From assembly GCA_013002475.1 (NCBI GenBank), contig JABDJM010000396.1:1-5266 (forward strand): 5,266 nucleotides of DNA, given 5' to 3'. Every line of letters starts with the position of its first letter. Position 1 is the stretch's first letter. The translations under genes and the position numbers were made by a program. This DNA is from Saprospiraceae bacterium (GTDB lineage Bacteria; Bacteroidota; Bacteroidia; Chitinophagales; Saprospiraceae). Positions 1-5,100 of the stretch are shown here, piece by piece. The notes beneath the pieces were generated by a model. The model ran no database searches, was not told where the DNA came from, and was given only the letters and a program-made list of their open reading frames with translations.

Positions 1-31
1 AAAATGGCTTAATAGAAAATTAGTTTAGGAA

Positions 32-51
32 TGCGATATTTAATTATCGCA
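32..51. repeat. Short perfect hairpin
   Basis: A perfect 7-base inverted repeat: TGCGATA at 32-38 and TATCGCA at 45-51, separated by the 6-base loop TTTAAT. Neither side is followed by a convincing T-run, so it is not a standard rho-independent terminator by itself. It lies 10 bases before a strong terminator and may stabilise the 3' end of a transcript entering from the left. It could also be a chance palindrome in AT-rich DNA. No reading frame enters from the left edge far enough to be called a gene: all three plus frames meet a stop within the first 28 bases. Confidence 0.4.
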
Positions 52-61
52 AATAAAAGGT

Positions 62-96
62 AATGGCCAGATGAGAGTCTGGCCATTTTTCTTTTT
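62..96 (+). terminator. Rho-independent terminator
   Basis: A perfect 10-base-pair stem (AATGGCCAGA at 62-71, TCTGGCCATT at 78-87) with a 6-base loop is followed on the plus strand by an almost pure T-run at 86-96 interrupted by one C. This is the classical intrinsic terminator form. On the plus strand it would end a gene located left of this window. On the minus strand the hairpin lies 35 bases past the stop of the GH13 gene and is followed by ACCTTTTATTT, a weaker U-tract, so it probably works in both directions and also ends the GH13 transcript. Confidence 0.85.
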
Positions 97-121
97 AGAG
101 GTTTTGGTCATCCGGGATTGT

Positions 122-1846
122 TCATTCAGTATCCTTTAGAACAAGGGCTTGATAGGGTAGAAGATCTACTGTATTCCCGTCAATTGAAATTCCTTGATGG
201 TTATTGATGAGGACTTCTTGCTTACTACTTATTTCAGGATTAGAAAGGCTAGAATTTTCGGAGGAGAAATTGAGCAACACAATAAACTTCTCCTGGTCCA
301 AAATTCTTGAGAAAGCATACACATGCTGATCCTCCTTATCAATAAGCTTGTACTTCCCATAGACAAGAACGGGGTTGTCAGATCGTAGCTTGGTCATTTT
401 CCTGAGATGATTAAGCACGCTATTAGGATCTTGCTCCTGGTTTTCAACGTTAATTTCCAGATAATTTTCATTGACTTTCTTCCATGGCATACCTGTAGTG
501 AAGCCCGCCTCTTTAGTTTTATCCCAATGCATGGGTGTGCGGCTATTTTCGCGGGAATTATAGTTCAGTTCTTTCATAAAATCATCAAGATCTCTGCCTT
601 GCTCCACTGCTGCCTTATATTCTCCCAAGGCCGATACATCCACATACTCCTCGATTGTTGGCATGTCAATGTTGGTCATTCCTAATTCGTCGCCAAAGTA
701 CAAGTATGGGGTCCCTTTCATACTAAGCAAAAGGGTGTTCAACATTTTGGTAGAAGCAGCCCGGAATTTAGGATCAGGGTTTCCAAAGCGGTTCACCAAT
801 CTTGAATTATCATGATTTGCCAGAAAAATTGCTATCCAACCTTTATCCACAAATGCGCTGTCCCATTTGGTGAGGACTTCTCTAAGTTCCGGCATGGTAT
901 AACCCTCTGGCGTCCGTGAGATACTGACAGTTTCAAAGTGGTAGGCCATCTGTAGTTCCTTACGCTCTTCATCTACCAGATCATGTGCATCCTGGAAAGA
1001 GGATCCGGCGCCCTCGGCCACTGCAAACACATCAAATTTTGAAAGTACTTCTTCGTTCATTTCCCGGAGGTAGTCATGAAGTTCAGGGCGCATACCATAC
1101 CATTTAATGAAATCCTTTTCATGTCCCTCCGGCCATTCGGGAAATGTTATGTCCTTGCTTGCAAACTGAAAAGCATCCAGCCGAAAGCCATCCACACCTT
1201 TTTCGATCCAAAATTTCATGATGTCTTGTACCTCTTGGCGGACCTTGGGATTTTCCCAATTAAGATCAGGTTGGGCATCTGCAAAATAATGCAGGTAATA
1301 AGCGTTCGAAAGTGAGTCGTACTCCCAGGCGCCTTCAGGATCAAAAATGCTGTAGCGGTAGGGCGGTTCCCCTTTTTCTGCTGGCCACCAATGATAATAG
1401 TCCCGGTAAGGGTTGTCTCTGGAACTTCTGGATTGCTGGAACCAGTCATGTTGGTCACTGCTGTGGTTCACCACAACATCCAGCACAAACTTTATTCCCC
1501 TGTCATGAAACCCCTGCAACATTTTTTCAAAATCATCCATGCTACCATATCGGGGATGTATAGCCCGGTAATCACTGACATCATAACCGTTATCCACTAA
1601 GGGAGATTCGAAAAAAGGATTCATCCAAACCATGGTAACGCCAAGACTTTCTATATAATCCAACTTTTCAATGACGCCCTTGAAGTCCCCAAAGCCATCC
1701 CCATCTGTATCCTTGAAACTCTGTGGATAGATCTGATATAGGATACCTTCTTTCCACCAGTTGCCTGAATCACTTATTGCTGGGTCTTGCTCTTGGTTGC
1801 AGCTAAGAAGGATCAAAGCTGAAAATAGAAGGAGGGCATACTTCAT
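122..1846 (-). CDS. GH13 alpha-glucosidase / oligo-1,6-glucosidase-like lipoprotein
   Basis: A 574-residue glycoside hydrolase of family GH13 that should release glucose from the non-reducing end of alpha-glucans or malto-/isomalto-oligosaccharides. The start is the ATG at 1846; the frame extends only four codons further to a TTG at 1858, and ATG gives a compact signal (MKYALLLFSALILLSC) with a lipobox and lipidated Cys16. The (beta/alpha)8 barrel shows a calcium loop DTDGDGFGD (46-54), region I DVVVNH (123-128), region V QPDLN (192-196), region II GFRLDAF with Arg222 and the nucleophile Asp224, the acid/base Glu278 in VAEGA, and region IV NHD with Asp346. RTPMHW (about 436-441) is typical of the oligo-glucosidase branch, and a beta-sandwich domain C ends the protein. 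All three catalytic acids are present and the length is normal. The lipid anchor implies action in the periplasm or on the outer membrane. No susC/susD genes are visible nearby. Exact linkage specificity is inferred, not shown; trehalose synthase-like activity is less likely. Confidence 0.93.
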   Translation of the reverse strand: MKYALLLFSALILLSCNQEQDPAISDSGNWWKEGILYQIYPQSFKDTDGDGFGDFKGVIEKLDYIESLGVTMVWMNPFFESPLVDNGYDVSDYRAIHPRYGSMDDFEKMLQGFHDRGIKFVLDVVVNHSSDQHDWFQQSRSSRDNPYRDYYHWWPAEKGEPPYRYSIFDPEGAWEYDSLSNAYYLHYFADAQPDLNWENPKVRQEVQDIMKFWIEKGVDGFRLDAFQFASKDITFPEWPEGHEKDFIKWYGMRPELHDYLREMNEEVLSKFDVFAVAEGAGSSFQDAHDLVDEERKELQMAYHFETVSISRTPEGYTMPELREVLTKWDSAFVDKGWIAIFLANHDNSRLVNRFGNPDPKFRAASTKMLNTLLLSMKGTPYLYFGDELGMTNIDMPTIEEYVDVSALGEYKAAVEQGRDLDDFMKELNYNSRENSRTPMHWDKTKEAGFTTGMPWKKVNENYLEINVENQEQDPNSVLNHLRKMTKLRSDNPVLVYGKYKLIDKEDQHVYAFSRILDQEKFIVLLNFSSENSSLSNPEISSKQEVLINNHQGISIDGNTVDLLPYQALVLKDTE

Positions 1847-1905
1847 AATGAAAATCAATTATTGGTTAGCAAACCAGAGGATATGAACTAAAAGTTAAAT
1901 AAATC

Positions 1906-2277
1906 TTACCGATGTTGATCGATCAAAATTACATTGCCATCCGGATCGGAAACAGTGAAGCTTGCTGGTCCGGAACCATCTTCATCTGCTTCGCTGCTCA
2001 ACTGGATGCCATGGCCTTTCAATGCTTTTTGAATGGCCCTGACATCATCAAAGGGGTCCACAGGATTTGCACTATGATCCCAACCGGGATTAAAGGTCAG
2101 GATGTTTCCTTCAAACATTCCCTGGAAAAGCCCGATCAGGGCGTTTCCATTTTTCATAATGAGGTAATTCTTATCCATGTCTCCTGCAAAAACCGTAAAC
2201 CCCAGCTTTTCATAAAACTCTTTGGATGTTTTTAGATCCTTGACGCTGAGGCTGGCAGAAAATACTCCAAGTTTCAT
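1906..2277 (-). CDS. VOC-fold (glyoxalase/bleomycin-resistance superfamily) protein
   Basis: A 123-residue cytoplasmic protein of the vicinal oxygen chelate superfamily. The N-terminal beta-alpha-beta unit carries SLSVKDLKTSKEFYEKLGF (9-27), the usual opening of the fold, and the C-terminal unit ends in FTVSDPDGNVILIDQH (107-122), the usual closing strand; together they give two beta-alpha-beta-beta-beta modules. Members that bind metal normally have a His/Gln near the first strand and a Glu in the final strand (DPDGNxxE). Here those positions read Ser7 and Leu118, so metal-dependent glyoxalase or dioxygenase chemistry is doubtful and a binding or resistance role is equally possible. The ATG at 2277 has no Shine-Dalgarno sequence. 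The GH13 gene starts 59 bases downstream on the same strand, with no terminator between them beyond a weak 5-base-pair hairpin (1863-1876), so co-transcription is possible. The substrate is unknown. Confidence 0.85.
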   Translation of the reverse strand: MKLGVFSASLSVKDLKTSKEFYEKLGFTVFAGDMDKNYLIMKNGNALIGLFQGMFEGNILTFNPGWDHSANPVDPFDDVRAIQKALKGHGIQLSSEADEDGSGPASFTVSDPDGNVILIDQHR

Positions 2278-2307
2278 ATTGAATTAATTGAGTGAAAAAG
2301 TTGATTG

Positions 2308-2337
2308 CTAATTTAGATCAGTTCATAATTTAGACAA
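2308..2337 (-). promoter_or_regulatory. Candidate Bacteroidota-type promoter for the VOC gene
   Basis: On the minus strand, TTG (complement of 2335-2337) is followed after 19 bases by TAAATTAG (complement of 2308-2315). The second element matches the Bacteroidota -7 consensus TAnnTTTG at five of six fixed positions, and the spacing suits the -33/-7 arrangement. Transcription would start near 2300, giving a leader of about 23 bases before the ATG at 2277. This is a pattern match only, in AT-rich DNA. Confidence 0.3.
2309..2334. repeat. 9-base direct repeat in divergent intergenic region
   Basis: TAATTTAGA occurs twice, at 2309-2317 and 2326-2334, with starts 17 bases apart. It lies in the 182-base region between the divergent VOC and metallopeptidase starts. 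On the plus strand each copy is also a near-match to the -7 box TAnnTTTG, with a TTG 18 bases upstream of each (2288-2290 and 2305-2307), so one or both could be promoters for the rightward metallopeptidase gene, giving a leader of about 120-140 bases. The alternative is a regulator-binding pair overlapping the leftward promoter. Confidence 0.35.
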
Positions 2338-2459
2338 TTGAAACGGAAAGACGAATATCTGGATAGTCAGAATAGAATTCCAGGAGTTCTGTTGGTTCCG
2401 TGATTTTCATCATCCGACAACTGGTTATTTATGGCTAAATAGCTAATCAATTGAGTAGC

Positions 2460-3320
2460 ATGAGTTATTTGAATCTCAAACTAATCCTGATCCTTTCTTT
2501 TTTGATTCTCCATACGGGTGCTTGTGACAAAAATGAAGATCCTATCTCCATTTTCATGGAAAGTGCCCACTTCATTGTCCTAACAAATACTAATCACAGC
2601 AATGAGGTCGAGATTCAAGAAGTCCTGGATAGGGCTGAAGAGTTGTATCCAAATATCCTAGAGGTCCTTGGGGAAGAAAGAGAGCCGATAAACAAGATCA
2701 CGCTTCGATTGGAAGGAGATTTTGTCGAGCAAGGACCTTATTTCGATCCGGATGGCATACACTTGTTTCGATACAGTCAGGAGGAGAATGGATACCTGGC
2801 TCTTATGACCCATGAATTGATCCACGCTTTTCGGGAGGAGTATTATATAGAGTATGATCCATGGTCCTGGGAGAACTATCCCTTTTTGGACGAAGGTTTT
2901 GCTGAGTATGTGGCTATGATGGTGGACAGTACTAAGAATAGTTTCCCCTGGTATGGATATGATGCTTATGCTGTAGTTGGTGATATGGTGTTAAAAGAAA
3001 ATTTGATCCCATTTGAGATCTTACGGGAAAGGCATCATGAGATCAATCAACCTTGCCATATACAAACCTATACTCAAAGGGCCTTATGGATGAATTATTT
3101 AGATGAAACATATGGCAGAGATACGCTTCTATTACTCAACTATCCGGAAACACCAACTACCGCTGGTTTTTTTGAAAATACCCTGGGAGCAAGTTTGGTA
3201 GAAGTTGATTCATCCTGGCATAGCTGGGTGCTTGAAAAGTATAACAGCACCCCGAATGCTGCTCAGATTGCAGATGGTTTTCGGAATCACACTAGCTGGT
3301 ATGAATACTGTGAGTATTGA
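2460..3320 (+). CDS. Putative zinc-metallopeptidase lipoprotein (gluzincin, MA clan-like)
   Basis: A 286-residue exported protein. The ATG at 2460 is preferred over the in-frame TTG at 2451 because it gives a tight signal peptide (MSYLNLKLILILSFLILHTGAC) whose end, TGAC, is a relaxed lipobox with Cys22 as the probable lipidated residue. The core holds MTHELIHAF with the zinc motif HELIH at 118-122 (His118, catalytic Glu119, His122), and 22 residues after His122 the motif DEGFAEY (144-150) supplies Glu145 as the likely third ligand. HExxH plus a downstream EGxAEY is the signature of M1-like and Peptidase_MA-like gluzincins. The C-terminal helix YTQRALWMNYLDETYG also fits that group. No propeptide or accessory domain is apparent. 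It is transcribed divergently from the VOC gene and is followed by its own terminator. The substrate is unknown; it may be a peptidase of envelope or extracellular proteins. The function is inferred from the motif; the exact family was not identified. Confidence 0.8.
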   Translation: MSYLNLKLILILSFLILHTGACDKNEDPISIFMESAHFIVLTNTNHSNEVEIQEVLDRAEELYPNILEVLGEEREPINKITLRLEGDFVEQGPYFDPDGIHLFRYSQEENGYLALMTHELIHAFREEYYIEYDPWSWENYPFLDEGFAEYVAMMVDSTKNSFPWYGYDAYAVVGDMVLKENLIPFEILRERHHEINQPCHIQTYTQRALWMNYLDETYGRDTLLLLNYPETPTTAGFFENTLGASLVEVDSSWHSWVLEKYNSTPNAAQIADGFRNHTSWYEYCEY

Positions 3321-3333
3321 TTGATAAAATGAA

Positions 3334-3365
3334 GCAAGGGTTTAACACCTTGCCGTCTTTCTTTT
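3334..3365 (+). terminator. Terminator between convergent genes
   Basis: GCAAGG at 3334-3339 pairs with CCTTGC at 3348-3353 across an 8-base loop, followed on the plus strand by a T-rich run (TCTTTCTTTT, 3356-3365). It begins 13 bases past the metallopeptidase stop and is placed to end that transcript. It overlaps the stop codon (3342-3344) and last codons of the convergent AlkD-like gene. On the minus strand the following bases TTCATTTTATC form a weaker tract, so it may serve both genes. The 6-base-pair stem is short. Confidence 0.6.
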
Positions 3366-4049
3366 GATTCCCACGCGGTCTTTATCAATCACCTTTTGGA
3401 TGTAGTCTCTGGCAAATGGGACTTTACAGGCTGTTCCATCCATGTCCACTTCAACTGAACCTATTTTGTCCGATACCTTCTGGGCTTTGTCCGTCAGGGC
3501 TTTAACATAAGTGCCGATGGATATCACAAAACCATTCATTGTGTACTTGACCCGGTTCTGAGAACCATGGATCTCCTTTGCCACTCTGTCCAACAGTTTT
3601 CGATACAAGGAAATATCAAGATCTTCGTCTTGGTTGACAGCAGCATAATAGGCGAGGGTAGACCAACCTGCAGAGGCTATGGTTTCTTTTTTTGACTCGA
3701 TCCATTCCAGGCCCAGCTCCAGGCCGTATTCCGTTTCTGCAGCAACCCAGGGAACCGTATACTCACTTAAATAGGACCAATAGGCCTTTTTCACCCAGTC
3801 GTTTAGTTGCTTCTTTGTGATCTTATGTTCATCTGCCATCAGGCCAGCCAGGTACATAGCATCTGAGTTCCCAGTTTTGTAAAGCTCAAGAGAGAGTTTG
3901 TGGTCTTTCTTTGTCTTTTTTAAGATCTTTTTTAGATCTCCCACTTTTACGCCGAAAAGTGGCTCCTTGGCCCCATGGGTCATGTGGGTGTTTTTGGTTC
4001 TATCGTCACCGAATAACTTTAAATCCTTAAAAATTTCTTTTGTAGTCAT
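3342..4049 (-). CDS. AlkD-like DNA alkylation repair family protein (HEAT-like repeats)
   Basis: A 235-residue, largely helical cytoplasmic protein of the DNA alkylation repair family (COG4912-type, AlkD relatives), close to the length of Bacillus cereus AlkD (about 237). Family members excise alkylated bases as DNA glycosylases or bind such DNA through a concave HEAT-repeat surface. The family pattern is visible as FGVKVGDLKKILKKTKK (32-48), DAMYLAGLMAD (63-73), WSYLSEYTVPWVAAE (91-105) and WSTLAYYAAV (129-138), ending in a basic tail KRKTARC. In AlkD the key residues are Trp109, Asp113 and Arg148. By eye the equivalent W-x-x-x-D here is W91-S-Y-L-S95, followed by Glu96, and no Arg is apparent near 124-130, so catalysis may differ or be absent. 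The ATG at 4049 has no Shine-Dalgarno sequence. A terminator upstream (4096-4153) implies its own promoter, but I found no good -7 box. Confidence 0.85.
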   Translation of the reverse strand: MTTKEIFKDLKLFGDDRTKNTHMTHGAKEPLFGVKVGDLKKILKKTKKDHKLSLELYKTGNSDAMYLAGLMADEHKITKKQLNDWVKKAYWSYLSEYTVPWVAAETEYGLELGLEWIESKKETIASAGWSTLAYYAAVNQDEDLDISLYRKLLDRVAKEIHGSQNRVKYTMNGFVISIGTYVKALTDKAQKVSDKIGSVEVDMDGTACKVPFARDYIQKVIDKDRVGIKRKTARC

Positions 4050-4095
4050 GAGGCAGATATTTTGTCAAAAAAATAGTTCCTCATTCAAGATAGGG

Positions 4096-4153
4096 AAAAC
4101 CCAAAAAGAATAACCTGGCCTGGAAGAGAAAAAACTCAAACCACACCAGGTTA
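4096..4153 (-). terminator. Rho-independent terminator of the TonB-C gene
   Basis: TAACCTGG at 4111-4118 pairs perfectly with CCAGGTTA at 4146-4153; a two-base mismatch then leads to a further three pairs (TGG 4121-4123 with CCA 4141-4143) around a 17-base loop. Read on the minus strand, the stem is followed by TTCTTTTTGGGTTTT (complement of 4096-4110), a U-rich tail. It starts 26 bases beyond the stop of the gene ending at 4179, so it should end that transcript and separate it from the AlkD-like gene. Confidence 0.7.
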
Positions 4154-4178
4154 CAAGAATAATACTCAGGTAAGAATT

Positions 4179-4967
4179 TTAGCAACCCATTTTTCCATAG
4201 AAGAACACAAGTTCCTGGGATACCTTTTCTCCTTCCGCATTGGTTGCGGGGATCCATTTTCCTTTCATACCTTTTAGCAGAGAAGAAAATTCTTCGTCGA
4301 TAAGATCGTAACCACAGGTAGATTCAAATTCCACCTGGTTGATATTACCTTCTTCTGTGACCACAAAATTTATCCTGCCTGGTCTTAGCCCCCCTTCCTC
4401 AACGCCATGGAGTTTTGGTCTAATAGTATCTTTGATCAGGTTTATAAGTGCCTCCTGGCCTTCATGAAAGGATGCCTGGATTTCCGGAATAATAGTGAAG
4501 TAGGAAATCTGGTAATCCTCTTTCATTAAGCCCGAATGTGGATCCAAGGCAGTGTAGTCTCCTCTTAGGTAGAAATCATTTGAATAATCCATACTAAGAA
4601 TGAGTTCTTTTTGTTTGGGTGTAAAGAGGTGGCTTTTTCCCGATTCGCTGATCTCCATACTTTGAACAAGCTTGGTCACTAAAACTGAATTATACTGGGG
4701 ATTTGAAAGGGGTGCACTTGGGGGAATAATATCATTGATGGAACTGGCCTGATGTAATCCCTCTTTGCTAATAGTATTTGCAAATCTTGGCCCCACCTTT
4801 AAGTCCATATTGACGGGCTCCTTTTTGCAGCTATTTTGGGTAGCCTCAATTGGCTTTTTTGAACAATTCGGAAGGTTTGATTCAGATACAGGCCATTTAA
4901 CAATGGCAAAGGCCATTAAGGATAGAGAAAATAGTGCTGTCGACAGGATTAATGCGAGCTTTTTCAT
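4179..4967 (-). CDS. Exported protein with TonB C-terminal-like domain
   Basis: A 262-residue protein beginning with a basic n-region and a hydrophobic stretch (about 4-23). The AFA at 19-21 could be a signal-peptidase I site, or the segment may remain as a membrane anchor. Residues about 25-155 match no family I recognise. Residues about 165-258 resemble the TonB_C fold: GRINFVVTEEGNINQVEF (197-214), a central helix, then the hallmark GKWIPATNAEGEKVSQELVFFYG (236-258) corresponding to the usual W-x-P-A...G-x-x-V pattern. Canonical TonB has a proline-rich periplasm-spanning linker and works with ExbB/ExbD; neither a long proline-rich linker nor those partners are present here. Four cysteines (35, 47, 218 and the C-terminal 262) could form disulfides in the periplasm. 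It is followed by its own terminator and is divergent from the gene at 5101. A role in energising outer-membrane transport is possible but unproven; many Bacteroidota proteins borrow this domain. Confidence 0.75.
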   Translation of the reverse strand: MKKLALILSTALFSLSLMAFAIVKWPVSESNLPNCSKKPIEATQNSCKKEPVNMDLKVGPRFANTISKEGLHQASSINDIIPPSAPLSNPQYNSVLVTKLVQSMEISESGKSHLFTPKQKELILSMDYSNDFYLRGDYTALDPHSGLMKEDYQISYFTIIPEIQASFHEGQEALINLIKDTIRPKLHGVEEGGLRPGRINFVVTEEGNINQVEFESTCGYDLIDEEFSSLLKGMKGKWIPATNAEGEKVSQELVFFYGKMGC

Positions 4968-4995
4968 ATTTGATAGTTTTAATTAGTAATTGATT

Positions 4996-5003
4996 CAAAT
5001 ATG
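4996..5003 (-). promoter_or_regulatory. Candidate -7 box of the TonB-C gene
   Basis: On the minus strand the complement of 4996-5003 reads CATATTTG, matching TAnnTTTG at five of six fixed positions. It would start transcription near 4990, about 23 bases before the ATG at 4967. No TTG is found at the expected -33 distance, so the promoter may be weak or activator-dependent; the TGTAAA repeats lie about 32-65 bases upstream of this box. Confidence 0.35.
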
Positions 5004-5034
5004 TTTTGAAACAGTATTAATAGGTTTAATGAAG

Positions 5035-5063
5035 TGTAAAATGTTGTAAATCTTGTGTAAATC
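5035..5063. repeat. Three phased TGTAAA direct repeats, candidate operator
   Basis: TGTAAA occurs at 5035-5040, 5045-5050 and 5056-5061, with starts 10 and 11 bases apart, about one helical turn. The second and third copies extend to an identical 8-mer TGTAAATC (5045-5052 and 5056-5063). The array lies between two divergent genes, upstream of a -7-like box on each side. This geometry is typical of a regulator binding as a tandem oligomer on one DNA face. The binding protein is unknown; the basis is sequence only. Confidence 0.45.
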
Positions 5064-5087
5064 ATTTCATCTTTGGTTGGATTCCGA

Positions 5088-5095
5088 TAATTTTG
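5088..5095 (+). promoter_or_regulatory. Candidate -7 box of the rightmost gene
   Basis: TAATTTTG is a perfect match to the Bacteroidota -7 consensus TAnnTTTG. No TTG occurs about 19 bases upstream: the nearest TTGs leave gaps of roughly 12 and 32 bases. The expected start of transcription falls at or next to the ATG at 5101, which would make the mRNA nearly leaderless. It may be a chance match in AT-rich DNA. Confidence 0.35.
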
Positions 5096-5100
5096 AATCT

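Noticed and set aside
1..89. Bases 1-8 (AAAATGGC) can also pair with 82-89 (GCCATTTT), suggesting an antiterminator alternative to the terminator hairpin.
   Set aside because: The alternative is 8 base pairs across a long loop against a perfect 10-base-pair local stem, the region precedes no plus-strand gene in the window, and the match arises because 1-8 resembles the left arm of the stem. A regulatory switch is not supported.
1216..1458. Open frames overlapping the GH13 gene in other frames (for example 407-685, 1076-1315, 1216-1458, 1312-1563, 1391-1600).
   Set aside because: They lie wholly inside a well-supported GH13 gene with intact catalytic motifs, and their translations are low-complexity or Cys/His/Pro-rich without recognisable domains or signals.
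1863..1876. Small hairpin TGGTT-AGCA-AACCA between the VOC stop and the GH13 start, considered as a terminator or attenuator.
   Set aside because: Only five base pairs and no T-run on either strand; too weak to call.
1912..2235. Plus-strand open frame of 107 codons antisense to the VOC gene.
   Set aside because: The minus-strand product matches the VOC fold along its whole length; the antisense translation has no domain features.
3920..3940. AGATCT repeated twice around a T-run, resembling an inverted repeat or restriction-site pair.
   Set aside because: It falls in codons for a Lys/Leu/Ile-rich helix of the AlkD-like protein; the repeat follows from the coding content.
3898..4113. Plus-strand open frame antisense to the start of the AlkD-like gene.
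   Set aside because: It runs through the terminator region, its product is Phe/Ser/Lys-rich from A/T-rich codons, and the minus-strand gene explains the sequence.
4765..4986. Plus-strand open frame of 73 codons antisense to the start of the TonB-C gene.
   Set aside because: It mirrors the signal-peptide region of the real gene and has no independent support.
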